Assembly: GCA_000474255.1 (NCBI GenBank)
Contig: BATO01000009.1
Location: forward strand, 1-64,000
Reading direction: 5' to 3'
DNA length: 64,000 nucleotides
Source: Aquipseudomonas alcaligenes MRY13-0052
GTDB lineage: Bacteria > Pseudomonadota > Gammaproteobacteria > Pseudomonadales > Pseudomonadaceae
Part shown: positions 1 through 8,806 of the stretch, piece by piece
Layout of the letters: each line of letters opens with the position of its first letter
How positions within the stretch are numbered: position 1 is the first letter of the stretch
Translations under genes and position numbers: made by a program
The notes under the pieces: generated by a model
The model's database searches: none
What the model was told of the DNA's origin: nothing
Seen by the model: the letters and a program-made list of their open reading frames with translations, nothing else

Positions 1-1818
1 CAGGCGGTTGGCCGCCGGGTCGTTGCTGCGCAACTGGCGCAGGTCTTCGTACTTGCGCTGGCCGAGGCGTTCGGCGGCTTCGCTGCTGCGCAACAGGGTG
101 GGGCGCAGGAACACCATCAGGTTGGTCTTCTCCACCACGTCCTTGCTGGAGCGGAACAGCGCGCCCAGCAGCGGGATGTCGCCCAGCAGCGGCACCTTGC
201 TGACCTGGGTCTTGACGTTGTCCTTGATCAGCCCGCCGATGACGATGATTTGCCCGTCGTCGGCGAGGATGGTGCTCTTCACCGCGCGTTTGTTGGTGAT
301 CACGTCGCTGGTGGAGATGCCCGCCGGCGCGGCCGCCAGCTCCGAGCTTTCCTGCTCGACCTTGAGCCGCAGGGTGTCGCCGTCGTTGATGTGCGGGGTG
401 ACCTTGAGGGTGATGCCGATGTCGCGGCGCTCCACCGTGGTGAAGGGGTTGGAGGCGCCGGCGCTGTCGGTGGTGTAGGAGCCGGTCTGGAAGGGCACGT
501 TCTGGCCGACGAGGATTTCCGCCGCCTCGTTGTCCAGGGTCAGCAGGCTGGGGGTGGAGAGCAGGTTGTTGTTGGAGTCGCTGGACAGGGCGCTGATCAG
601 CGCACCGAAGTTGCGGCTGCCGATGCCGATCAGGGTGCCGTCCGGCAGCGTCGGGCGCTTGCCGTCCTCCAGGGCGTTGATCACCGAGCCGATGGCGATG
701 CCGTTGCCGCCGAACTGCACGGCGCCGGCGATATCGCCGCCGCGACCGGCCCACTGCACGCCGAGGGCTTCGTTGATGTCGCCGCTGACTTCGACGATCG
801 CCGCCTCCACCAGCACCTGGGCGCGGGGGCGGTCGAGCTGGGCGATGATGCCGTCGAGCATCGCCAGTTGCGCCGGCTCGGCCATCAGCACCAGGGCGTT
901 CTGGCTCTCGTCGGCACTGATGAGAATGGAGCCGGCCTGGCCGTCCTTGCCGCCACGTCCCACTTCCAGGCGCTTGCCGATGCCGCTGAGCAGCTCGGCC
1001 AGGCGCTTGGCGTCGCTGTGGTGCAGGCGGACCACGCGGGTGCCGTCGCTGGCGTCACCGGGCGTGTCCAGGGCGCGGGCCAGGCGCGCCATCTGCGCGC
1101 GGGCCGGCTCCGGGCCGATGAGGATCAGGCGGTTGCTGCGGGCATCGGCCACCGCCTTGGCGCCCGGTGCGCCGCCATTGGCCTGGTTGACGCTCTCGCT
1201 CAGGGTGTTGGCCAGGTCGCTGGCCCAGGCGTGCTTCAGGCTCAGGGTGCTGAAGGCACGCTGGCCGGAGTCGTCCAGTTCGCGGACCACCTGGCGGATG
1301 CGCTCGACGTTGCTGGCGCTGTCGGTCACCACCAGGGCGTTGGCGGTGGTGGAGGGCGCGATATAGGCGTCGGTGGCCACCAGCGGACGCACCACGGCGG
1401 CCACTTCGGCGGCGCTGGCGTTGTGCAGCGGCAGCACCTGGGTGACCACGGCTTCACCGGCGCTGCCGTCGTGTTCGCTGGCGCGGGTCTTGGCGTCGGC
1501 CACCGGCACGATGAGCACGCGGTTGCCCTGATCCAGCGCGGCGAAGCCCTGGCTGCGCAGCACGCTGAGGAACAGCGCATAGATGCCGGCCTGGTCCATG
1601 GCGGCGGCCGATTGCACGGTGACCTTGCCGCTCATGCGTGGGTCCAGGACCATGGTCTTGCCGGTGATCGCACCGACTTCGCTGACCAGGTCGCGCAGGT
1701 CGGCGTCCTTCATGTTGAGGGTCCACTGGCGCTGCTCGTCCTTGGCAGCGTATGCGGCGAGGGGGCAGAGCAGGGTGCCGAGCATCAGCAGGGCGCGGGT
1801 GGTGCGGGTGAGGTTCAT
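1..1818 (-). CDS. gspD: Type II secretion secretin GspD (3' end beyond window)
   Basis: Outer-membrane secretin that forms the exit pore of the type II secretion system. The reading frame is open to the window edge and gives 606 residues. A signal peptide (about residues 1-24) is followed by the N0 domain (LNMKDADLRDLV), repeated N1-N3 ring domains with the usual asymptotic-value and VVRLHH-type segments, and the secretin core with VPLLGDIPLLGALF near residue 560. Only the last C-terminal residues are missing. The start overlaps the stop of gspC in an ATGA, so the two are translationally coupled. It could belong to an Xcp-type or an Hxc-type system; the window does not decide this. Confidence 0.93.
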   Translation of the reverse strand, partial: MNLTRTTRALLMLGTLLCPLAAYAAKDEQRQWTLNMKDADLRDLVSEVGAITGKTMVLDPRMSGKVTVQSAAAMDQAGIYALFLSVLRSQGFAALDQGNRVLIVPVADAKTRASEHDGSAGEAVVTQVLPLHNASAAEVAAVVRPLVATDAYIAPSTTANALVVTDSASNVERIRQVVRELDDSGQRAFSTLSLKHAWASDLANTLSESVNQANGGAPGAKAVADARSNRLILIGPEPARAQMARLARALDTPGDASDGTRVVRLHHSDAKRLAELLSGIGKRLEVGRGGKDGQAGSILISADESQNALVLMAEPAQLAMLDGIIAQLDRPRAQVLVEAAIVEVSGDINEALGVQWAGRGGDIAGAVQFGGNGIAIGSVINALEDGKRPTLPDGTLIGIGSRNFGALISALSSDSNNNLLSTPSLLTLDNEAAEILVGQNVPFQTGSYTTDSAGASNPFTTVERRDIGITLKVTPHINDGDTLRLKVEQESSELAAAPAGISTSDVITNKRAVKSTILADDGQIIVIGGLIKDNVKTQVSKVPLLGDIPLLGALFRSSKDVVEKTNLMVFLRPTLLRSSEAAERLGQRKYEDLRQLRSNDPAANRL

Positions 1819-2336
1819 GGCGTCGTCTCGGGCGAGGGCGCTGGCGCGGCCAGGGGCACCAGCAGGGTTTCGGCGGGGCGGGCGAAGCCCAGGCGCTGTT
1901 CGCGGCCATTGCGCAGGATGAGCACGTGGTCGGCCTCCACGCTGCGCAGCAGGGCGCCACCGGGCAGGCGCTCGCCGGGGCGGTGGAAGGCGCTGCCGCC
2001 GGGGGAGGCGATCAGCGCGCGGGAATCTTCAGGGTGGTCGGCACGCAGGCTGGCGAGCAGCGTCAGGAGCATGCCGGGGTCTTCCTCGTGGGCGTCCTGC
2101 TGCGGCGGCATGGCGCCGAACATCAGGGCGATGGTGGTGGCATCCAGGCTCGGCGCTGGCATGGCCGTCGGCAGCGACGGTCGGGTCGGCGGTGCGTCGG
2201 CTTGGGCCCGCAGGGCCTGGTGGTAGTCGCCGCTGCCCAGGCCCAGCCAGGCCAGCCAGGCGCACAACAGCAGCGCAGCCAGGCCATGCAGGGCTTGGGG
2301 CGGCAGCGCGCGCGGCAGGGTGGGGATGAGCGTCAT
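1815..2336 (-). CDS. gspC: Type II secretion inner-membrane protein GspC (short form)
   Basis: Bitopic inner-membrane protein that links the secretin to the inner-membrane platform. The 173 residues show one transmembrane helix near residues 18-35, a proline-rich linker, and a homology-region domain (about 65-160) ending in GFARPAETLLVPL. The chain stops there: there is no room for the C-terminal PDZ or coiled-coil domain found in many GspC proteins, so this is a short form. It overlaps gspD by four bases and lies 105 bases downstream of the LPMO gene on the same strand. The function rests on domain pattern plus linkage to gspD. Confidence 0.85.
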   Translation of the reverse strand: MTLIPTLPRALPPQALHGLAALLLCAWLAWLGLGSGDYHQALRAQADAPPTRPSLPTAMPAPSLDATTIALMFGAMPPQQDAHEEDPGMLLTLLASLRADHPEDSRALIASPGGSAFHRPGERLPGGALLRSVEADHVLILRNGREQRLGFARPAETLLVPLAAPAPSPETTP

Positions 2337-2441
2337 GGCGGCAGTTCCGTCGGGGACGGGAACGGCCCGGCGGCTCCTGGCCGTCGGGCGTTCCGGTTCA
2401 TCGGGGTGGGGGCTCGGGCGATGGCCCGGCCCCCGGTCGGG

Positions 2442-3983
2442 TTACTTGCGGTCCCAGGCCATGTTCCAGTGGGAACCCTTGCCCGGTTCGAACTGGTTCG
2501 AGCTCGGGGTCCACTGCTTGCAGTAGCCGCTGGCGGGGAAGGGCTTGCACTGGTAGACGTTGCCGTCCTTGGCCAGCACGGTGGTGCCGGCCTTGTAGCC
2601 GGCCAGGCCGTCCGGGAAGACGAAGTCGTACTTGGCGTTGCCCGGGTTTTCGCCTTCGCCCGGGTTCTCGCCACCGTTACCCGGTTCGGCGATCAGGCTG
2701 AAGCTGTGGGTCTGCTGCAGCAGCTCGCCCTTCTTCGGCGTGGCCACGACCACCAGGTCGTGCTTGCCGGCTTCGGCCTTCAGCAGCGGGATGTGGAAGT
2801 GCGGAGTGTTGCCCGGTGCGGCTTCCTGGTGGGCGACGGTCTCACCCTTGGCGTTGAGCACCGTGGCCTTGACCTGGTACTCGCCACCCTGGGCGATGGC
2901 GTTGAAGTGCAGGTCGGCCTTGCCATCCTTGATCTGGTAGCTGTCCTGCAGGCCGGTCAGGCCCAGGGAGCCCGGTACGCTCGGCTGGTCTTTCTGCACT
3001 TCGACGCGCACGACCTTGCTGTCGGCCTTCACGTGGATGCCGTTACGGCCGTAGTTGGGCACGACGTCGCCGGTGGTGTTCAGCTCGCCCAGCTTGTAGC
3101 CGAGGTCGGCGGCGTTGACCTTCTGCGCCAGCAGGAAGGGCCAGTTGTTGGCCTGGGCCTGGTTGGCGTTCTCGATCTTCAGCGAAATGCTGTTGAGCTG
3201 CCCGGTCTTGGCGAAGGCGCGCAGGGTCACGGTGTCGCCGACGCTGAGGGGCTCGGGCTGCACGGCGCCGATCTGGTTCCATTCCGGTGCCGGCGGGGTG
3301 GTGCCGCCGTTGCCGGCGCCATCGTTGTCGATGTTGACGTCGACCGCCTGGTAGAAGGTGGCGTCGGTGTCGCCGATGCGCCAGGTGGCGAGGATCACGT
3401 GGTAGCCGCTGCGATCAGCGGGGATGTTCAGGCGGTGGGTGCTGGAGCCCTGGGAGACCGGCTTGGCATGACCGCTGGTGGCGAAGTCCTCGTGCAGCAG
3501 CGGGGCGGCTTCGAAGGAGGCGCGGGTCAGCGGCTGGTTGGGGTTCCAGTCCTTCTTGGTGATGTAGAACTGCCAGTATGCGGTGGCGTGGCCGGCGGTG
3601 TACTTCCAGCGGAAGTCCTGCAGGCCGGGCTTGATGGTGGTCTTGTGCCAGCGGGTGGCGGTCTGTTCGTTCAGCGGGCTGTAGGAGTTGTGGCCGCCGG
3701 CGGCGATGGTGCCATCGGCCGGGCCGCATTCACGGAAGGTGCCGCCGCACCATTTGCCGCCGAAGTGGTTCTGCGCGTCAGGGCGGTATTCCACGCTTTG
3801 CGGTTCCCACTGGATGGAGCCGCAGTTGGCGTTGAGGTTGCCGCCGCCCATGCTGCACATCAGCGAGCGGGATTTCGGGCTCTCGATGTAGCCATGGGAG
3901 AAGGCTTGCTGGGATGCCAGGGTGGCGAGGCCGACCGCGAGGGCCAGGGGCAGCTTGCGCAGGGTGCGCTTGGAAATGCTCAT
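2442..3983 (-). CDS. Secreted chitin-active LPMO (AA10, GbpA/CbpD-like)
   Basis: Copper-dependent lytic polysaccharide monooxygenase, 513 residues, exported and probably acting on chitin. A signal peptide ends at AFS, leaving His30 as the mature N-terminus (HGYIESPKSR). The second copper ligand is His132 in the segment AGHATAYWQFYIT. The AA10 domain (30-210) is followed by GbpA-like middle domains (about 230-440), a Pro/Gly/Glu linker and a C-terminal carbohydrate-binding module of about 60 residues with aromatic and Cys residues. The ATG at 3983 is preferred over one nine codons upstream because AGAAAGG lies at the right distance. The neighbouring gspC-gspD suggests type II export, as for CbpD in P. 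aeruginosa. Confidence 0.93.
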   Translation of the reverse strand: MSISKRTLRKLPLALAVGLATLASQQAFSHGYIESPKSRSLMCSMGGGNLNANCGSIQWEPQSVEYRPDAQNHFGGKWCGGTFRECGPADGTIAAGGHNSYSPLNEQTATRWHKTTIKPGLQDFRWKYTAGHATAYWQFYITKKDWNPNQPLTRASFEAAPLLHEDFATSGHAKPVSQGSSTHRLNIPADRSGYHVILATWRIGDTDATFYQAVDVNIDNDGAGNGGTTPPAPEWNQIGAVQPEPLSVGDTVTLRAFAKTGQLNSISLKIENANQAQANNWPFLLAQKVNAADLGYKLGELNTTGDVVPNYGRNGIHVKADSKVVRVEVQKDQPSVPGSLGLTGLQDSYQIKDGKADLHFNAIAQGGEYQVKATVLNAKGETVAHQEAAPGNTPHFHIPLLKAEAGKHDLVVVATPKKGELLQQTHSFSLIAEPGNGGENPGEGENPGNAKYDFVFPDGLAGYKAGTTVLAKDGNVYQCKPFPASGYCKQWTPSSNQFEPGKGSHWNMAWDRK

Positions 3984-4017
3984 CGAAGTACCTTTCTGAG
4001 AGGGGTTCAAAATGGGC

Positions 4018-4081
4018 GCTCCGATATCGCTGCCTGTTGCAGGCAGGCCCGCCGCGACAGGTTGGCAGCGATATCTGGAGC
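4018..4081. repeat. Long hairpin upstream of the LPMO gene
   Basis: Arms at 4018-4034 and 4064-4081 pair over about 17 bases with one bulged base and enclose 29 bases. It lies 35 bases upstream of the LPMO start and would be in its leader RNA if transcription begins upstream. It matches none of the dispersed repeats elsewhere in the window. It could be an attenuator, an mRNA stabiliser or an operator; nothing here decides. Confidence 0.55.
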
Positions 4082-4235
4082 GGATTCAGGATGCCTCCGG
4101 GGAGGTTCCTGTCCCATCGGACGAGTCCGAGAATGGCCTTGTGAATATGCGGGGCGGCGCCACGGCGATCGGGCTGCTTGAATCAAAGGTCGTCGAGGGC
4201 TGTCAGAGCCAAGGGTCCAGTCGTCGGGAGGACAT

Positions 4236-6002
4236 ATGGACGTAACCCCTCTCCCCACCAATGAAACCGAACGCCAGAACAGGGTCCGTGCGCTGCGGCC
4301 GCTGGAAAATCGACAGGACGAGGTCTTCGAGAAGCTGGTGCAGATGGCCACCCGGTATTTCGAGGTGCCCATCGCGCTGATCTCGATCATCGATGACAAC
4401 CGCCAGTGGTTCTGCGCCAGGGTGGGCCTCGCCGTGAGCGAGACGCCCCGGCGTGACGCGTTCTGCGCCCACGCGGTGATGTCGGAGCAGTTGTTCCAGG
4501 TCGGCGATGCGCGCCTGGACGAGCGCTTTTGTGACAACCCGCTGGTCACCGGCGAGCCCGGCATCCGCTTCTACGCCAGCGTGCCGCTGCTCACCGAGGA
4601 GCGCCTGGCCCTGGGCAGCTTCTGCATCATCGACAGCGAGCCGCGCCCGTCACTGTCGGCGCGCGATGCCGCCATGCTGGAGTCCCTCGCCGAACTGGCG
4701 ATGCTGCGCCTGCGCAACATTCGCGAGGCCACCTTCATCGACCAGCCAACCGGCCTGTACAACCGCTTGCGCCTGGAGGAGGACGTGGAGGGGGCGCTGC
4801 GCGCCGGTCAGCGCATCACCGTGGTCGCGGCGGACATGATCGCGCCGGCCTTCCTCAACGACATCGTCAAGGTGCTCGGCTACCCCTTCTCGGCGGCGTT
4901 GATGCTGCTGATCAAGACCCGTCTGCAGCAGGCGCTGCCGGAGGGGCACCTGCTCTACAAGATCAGCCCCACGCGCTTTGGCTTCATCATCCACGGCGCC
5001 CGGCGCGAGGCCGTGGAAAGGCTCTCCCACCGCCTCGCCGACGTTTTCTCGGCGCCCATCGAGTGCGAGGGCATCCCGCTGCAGATCCGCTTCGGCGCCG
5101 GCATTCTCGATCTCGATCCGCAGACGGACCATCGCGACTGGCTGCGGTTGCTGGTCAGCTCCGCCGACAACGCCCGGGAAACCGGGGTGCGCTGGCGCTA
5201 CTACGAGGCCGCGCTGGACCATGCCCAGCAGCGTGCCTTCATCCTCCTGTCGTCGTTGTCCAGGGCGGTGCACGCCGAGGACCAACTGCGTCTGGAGTAC
5301 CAGCCCCGTGTCGACCTGGTCAGCGGTCGCCTGGTCGGGGTCGAGGGGCTGCTGCGCTGGCGCCACCCGCAACTGGGAGGCATCAGCCCGGCGGAATTCA
5401 TCCCTCTGGCCGAGCGCACCGCGCTGATCCGCCCGTTGAGCCTGTGGGTGGCCGAGCGGGCCATCGTGCAGGCCCGCGAATGGCAGCGGCAGGGCTGGGG
5501 CTGGAAGGTGTCGATCAACGTCTCGGCCAGCGACATGGACGATGCCGATTTCGTCGACCGCATCATCGAGCTGGTGCGCAGCCACCAGATCGACGGCTCA
5601 TGCTTGGAGCTGGAGTTCACCGAAAGCGTGCTGATGAAGAACCCGGAGGAGGTGCGGCGCAACCTGTTCCGCCTGCGCGACCAGGGCATCGAGCTGGCCA
5701 TCGACGACTTCGGCACCGGCTACAGCAACTGGTCCTACCTGCGCGACCTGCCCGCCAGTTCGGTGAAGCTGGACCAGTCGTTCATGCGCAACGTGCAGAC
5801 CGAGCTGCGCGACCAGCGGGTGGTGGGCGCGGTGATCCAACTCGCGCGGCAATTGGGCTATCGCGTGGTGGCCGAGGGCGTGGAGACCGAGGAGCTGTAC
5901 CGCCTGATGCAGTGGTGGGGCTGCGACGAGGTGCAGGGCTACTACGTGGCCCGACCGATGTCACCGGAGCAGCTGGAGGAGTGGCACCGCTCGCGCAGCT
6001 GA
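4236..6002 (+). CDS. GAF - degenerate GGDEF - EAL c-di-GMP phosphodiesterase
   Basis: Cytosolic c-di-GMP signalling protein of 588 residues. An N-terminal GAF domain (about 25-165) has the FCAHAVM and FYASVPL segments. A GGDEF-fold domain (about 170-320) has lost its signature: the motif position reads SPTRF, so it should not make c-di-GMP. The EAL domain (about 335-585) keeps the catalytic pattern: EGLLRW for EAL, NVSASD, EFTES, DDFGTGYS, KLDQSF, AEGVET and QGYY. It is therefore probably a hydrolase with two sensory modules. The start has a GGGAGG ribosome site. It is transcribed divergently from the LPMO gene. Confidence 0.9.
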   Translation: MDVTPLPTNETERQNRVRALRPLENRQDEVFEKLVQMATRYFEVPIALISIIDDNRQWFCARVGLAVSETPRRDAFCAHAVMSEQLFQVGDARLDERFCDNPLVTGEPGIRFYASVPLLTEERLALGSFCIIDSEPRPSLSARDAAMLESLAELAMLRLRNIREATFIDQPTGLYNRLRLEEDVEGALRAGQRITVVAADMIAPAFLNDIVKVLGYPFSAALMLLIKTRLQQALPEGHLLYKISPTRFGFIIHGARREAVERLSHRLADVFSAPIECEGIPLQIRFGAGILDLDPQTDHRDWLRLLVSSADNARETGVRWRYYEAALDHAQQRAFILLSSLSRAVHAEDQLRLEYQPRVDLVSGRLVGVEGLLRWRHPQLGGISPAEFIPLAERTALIRPLSLWVAERAIVQAREWQRQGWGWKVSINVSASDMDDADFVDRIIELVRSHQIDGSCLELEFTESVLMKNPEEVRRNLFRLRDQGIELAIDDFGTGYSNWSYLRDLPASSVKLDQSFMRNVQTELRDQRVVGAVIQLARQLGYRVVAEGVETEELYRLMQWWGCDEVQGYYVARPMSPEQLEEWHRSRS

Positions 6003-6042
6003 CCCGGGCCGGCGAGGGCCCGGGCAGGCTGGAGCGGAGCGA

Positions 6043-6330
6043 TCAGGACAGGGCGGGCTGGCCTTCGGTGGCCGGGCCGGCCTGGGCGAGGATGAAGGCC
6101 TGGGGCACCAGCGGATGCAGCGCGGCATCCGTTTCCTGGCGCACGGCTTCGGCCTCGTCGAGCAGGTGGCGCCAGGTTTCCGCATCCAGCCCGGCGAAAT
6201 CACGCAGCGCGTTGATATAACCCTGTGCCACGCCGAAACGGTAGGCGAGGGTGCGTCCATCAGCGGCGTTGCGCATGTGCTGCAGCCGTTCGCGGGCTTG
6301 GGACAGGGCCAGTTCAGGGGAAATATTCAT
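6043..6330 (-). CDS. Hypothetical protein, 95 residues
   Basis: A small soluble, alpha-helical protein I do not recognise. It starts at an ATG with AAGGAG eleven bases upstream and has Pseudomonas-like codon use. No signal peptide, membrane segment or cysteine is visible. It is convergent with the GGDEF-EAL gene. The AT-rich stretch 6340-6415 upstream is its likely promoter region. Confidence 0.7.
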   Translation of the reverse strand: MNISPELALSQARERLQHMRNAADGRTLAYRFGVAQGYINALRDFAGLDAETWRHLLDEAEAVRQETDAALHPLVPQAFILAQAGPATEGQPALS

Positions 6331-6455
6331 CGAAGTTCGACTCCTTCGTAACGATATGGCGCTTCGATCGCCACCTGGCGCATCGATATGATGTTGATCT
6401 CATATCTATATGAAGGGTTCAGGTCAGTTTCGCGGTTTTTGCAGCGAACAGGGCA

Positions 6456-6558
6456 TGTAGGGGCGGTTTCATCCGCGAAAGGCATCGCGAATGAATTCGC
6501 TCCCACCGGGCCCGGTGCCTATCGGGGTGTAGGGTGGATGACGCTCTTTTCATCCACT
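6456..6558. repeat. Composite palindromic repeats (families A and C)
   Basis: The 324-base gap 6331-6654 holds a family A element (6456-6506, with GCGAATGAATTCGCTCCCAC) and a family C hairpin (6527-6558, GGTGGATGA ... TCATCCAC). Another small palindrome built on GGGCTGAAGCCC lies near 6583-6596. No gene is supported here. Confidence 0.8.
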
Positions 6559-6654
6559 AGGCGGGGTTGGGCGCGGCCCCGGGCTGAAGCCCGGGCTACG
6601 GTGCTGTCCTGGGCAACGGAAGTCGCCCCTCTCGCGCAGGAGAGGGGCGGTGCG

Positions 6655-7404
6655 TCACTCCTGCGGCTGCGCCTTGCGACGGGCGCGGCGGGACAGCATG
6701 TTGAGCGCTTCGATGGCGGCGGAGAAGGCCATGGCGGCGTAGATGTAGCCCTTGGGCACATGGGCGCCGAAGCCTTCGGCGATCAGGGTCATGCCGATCA
6801 TGATCAGGAAGCCCAGGGCCAGCATCACCACGGTGGGGTTGTTGTTGATGAAGCGCGCCAGGGGATCGGCAGCCAGCAGCATCACGGTGACGGCGGCGAC
6901 CACGGCGATGACCATGATCGGCACATGCTCGGTCATGCCCACGGCGGTGATGATGCTGTCGACGGAGAACACCAGGTCCAGCAGCAGGATCTGCACGATG
7001 GCCGAGCTGAAGCCGATGGCGGCGACCTGCTTGCCGACGAACAGGTCGCCTTCCGGCGCCGGGTCCACCGAGTGGCGGATTTCCGTGGTGGCCTTCCACA
7101 GCAGGAACAGGCCGCCGGCGATGAGGATCATGTCCTTCCAGGAGAACGCGTGGTCGAACACCTCGAACACCGGGTGCACCAGTTGCACGATCCAGGCCAC
7201 GGTGCCGAGCAGGCCCAGGCGCAGGATCAGCGCCATGCCGATGCCCAGGCGGCGGGCCTTGGCGCGCTGGTGCTCGGGCAGCTTGTTGGTGAGGATCGAG
7301 ATGAAGATCAGGTTGTCGATACCCAGTACCACTTCCATGACCACCAGGGTGGCCAGGGCGATCCAGGCGGTGGGGTTCGACACGAGTTGCAGGAGGTAAT
7401 CCAC
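6655..7404 (-). CDS. TerC-family integral membrane protein
   Basis: Member of the TerC family of metal-ion or tellurium-resistance-linked membrane proteins, 249 residues with about seven transmembrane segments. It has the family signatures [13 protein letters not shown] near the N-terminus and [14 protein letters not shown] mid-protein; their acidic residues are thought to bind metal. A longer reading frame reaches 7731 but its N-terminal 108 residues look nothing like TerC and overlap the divergent regulator, so the GTG at 7404 (VDYLLQLV) is taken as start. That start lacks a strong ribosome site. The substrate cannot be read from sequence. Confidence 0.85.
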   Translation of the reverse strand: MDYLLQLVSNPTAWIALATLVVMEVVLGIDNLIFISILTNKLPEHQRAKARRLGIGMALILRLGLLGTVAWIVQLVHPVFEVFDHAFSWKDMILIAGGLFLLWKATTEIRHSVDPAPEGDLFVGKQVAAIGFSSAIVQILLLDLVFSVDSIITAVGMTEHVPIMVIAVVAAVTVMLLAADPLARFINNNPTVVMLALGFLIMIGMTLIAEGFGAHVPKGYIYAAMAFSAAIEALNMLSRRARRKAQPQE

Positions 7405-7648
7405 GTCGGCTATCCGAAGATTCAGGGAGGCGCCATTCTGGAGATTCGACCGAACGGCGGCGATGGAGGAATAGCAACAAGTCTTTTCAAAGCGCACGCC
7501 GGCGCAAGGCGCTGTCCCGGGTTCCCGACAGGCGGTGCAGCGGCGGCGCCAATGGGGGCTCGGGCGGAGGCGGGAAATTGTTCGCAGACAGTGTCCCAGA
7601 GCCTGTTCATACTGCCCACACCCTCCCTCGGAACGACCCTGCCGCTGC

Positions 7649-8602
7649 ATGAAGACCGTTGCCATCCTGCTATTCCCCGACCTGCTGATGCTCGATGTGG
7701 CCGGCCCCATGGATGTGTTTTCCATCGCCAACCGCTACCTGCCGCCGCAAGAGGCCTATCGCATCGTCACCCTGGCCGCCGGCGAGCGCACGGTGCGCGC
7801 CTCCAACGGCCTGGCCATGCAGGCCGACCTGCTGATAGAGGACGCCGAGCCGACCTATGACCTGTTGCTGGTGCCCGGTGGCCCGGGTGCCTACAACGAC
7901 CGCCAGGATGAGGCCGTGCTCACCTGGCTTGGCCGGGCCGCCGAGGCGTCGCGGCGCTATGGCTCGATCTGCACCGGTGCCTTCATCCTCGGCGAGGCCG
8001 GGTTGCTCGAAGGCCGCCGCGTCACCACCCACTGGCACTACATCGAGCGCCTGGCCGCGCGCTGTCCGGGCGCCGAGATCGAGACCGACCAGATCTACAT
8101 CCGCGACGGCAAGCTGTTCACCTCCGGCGGCGTCACCGCCGGCATCGACCTGGCCCTGGGCGTGGTAGCCGAGGACCATGGCCGCAAGCTGGCCCTGGAC
8201 GTGGCCAAGGTGCTGCTGGTGGTGATGCAGCGCCAGGGCGGCCAGGCGCAATTCAGCCCGCTGGCGGCCGGCGTGGTGGGAAATGATTCGCCCATTGCGC
8301 GGGTGCAGAACCACGTACTGGAGCACCTGGACGAGCCCTTCAGCATCGAGCGCATGGCCACCCTGGTGGCCATGAGCCCCCGGCACTTCTCCCGGGTGTT
8401 CGCCCGCGAGGTGAAGATGACGCCCATGGAGTTCCTCCAGGGCGCGCGCCTCGACCGCGCCCGCCACCTGCTGGAAACCGGCGACCTGCCCCTGAAGACC
8501 GTGGCTTATCGCAGCGGTTTCGGCAGCGTGCGGCACATGAGTTTCCTCTTCGCCGAAAAGCTTGGCCTCAGCCCTGCACAGTATCGCCGCCAGTTCAGTT
8601 GA
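7649..8602 (+). CDS. GlxA-type transcriptional regulator (DJ-1/PfpI + AraC HTH)
   Basis: Transcription factor of 317 residues. The N-terminal DJ-1/PfpI amidotransferase-like domain (about 1-170) carries the nucleophile-elbow segment SICTGAF and probably senses a small metabolite. The C-terminal AraC/XylS domain (about 220-317) has two helix-turn-helix motifs ending in [11 protein letters not shown] and [10 protein letters not shown]. Relatives control amino-acid, carnitine or glycine-betaine catabolism, but no catabolic gene is nearby. The ATG at 7649 is chosen over an upstream GTG-type extension because the DJ-1 fold begins at MKTVAIL. Confidence 0.9.
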   Translation: MKTVAILLFPDLLMLDVAGPMDVFSIANRYLPPQEAYRIVTLAAGERTVRASNGLAMQADLLIEDAEPTYDLLLVPGGPGAYNDRQDEAVLTWLGRAAEASRRYGSICTGAFILGEAGLLEGRRVTTHWHYIERLAARCPGAEIETDQIYIRDGKLFTSGGVTAGIDLALGVVAEDHGRKLALDVAKVLLVVMQRQGGQAQFSPLAAGVVGNDSPIARVQNHVLEHLDEPFSIERMATLVAMSPRHFSRVFAREVKMTPMEFLQGARLDRARHLLETGDLPLKTVAYRSGFGSVRHMSFLFAEKLGLSPAQYRRQFS

Positions 8603-8806
8603 CCCCGGGGTGCCGGGCCAAGGGCCTCGCCGGGGCCCATGTCCGTCCTGGGCATCGCCTTGGCCGTTCTTATCCTCCCGTTGCCGTTGTCCTGACGCAT
8701 CAGGCTGGGATGATGGGAAGCATTCTCGAAAGGAGGGTGCACGGGCCCGGATCGGGGCCTTGCAGGCAGTTCGCAGGGTGCCCGCCGGTTGCCGGCATAC
8801 AGTGAC

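Noticed and set aside
2480-2500. A GGTTCGAA sequence reminiscent of a tRNA T-loop
   Set aside because: It lies inside the LPMO coding sequence with no cloverleaf around it. No tRNA was found in the window.
250-4181. Very long open frames on the + strand opposite gspD, gspC and the LPMO gene (658 and 751 codons)
   Set aside because: They are antisense shadows produced by high GC. Their Ala/Gly/Val-rich translations match no protein, and the minus-strand genes have clear domains.
7405-7731. N-terminal extension of the TerC gene
   Set aside because: The 108 added residues are unlike TerC and overlap the divergent regulator and its promoter.
8727-8804. Short leader peptide before the winged-helix regulator (GTG after AAAGGAGG)
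   Set aside because: The ribosome site abuts the GTG with no spacing and the 22-residue product shows nothing recognisable.
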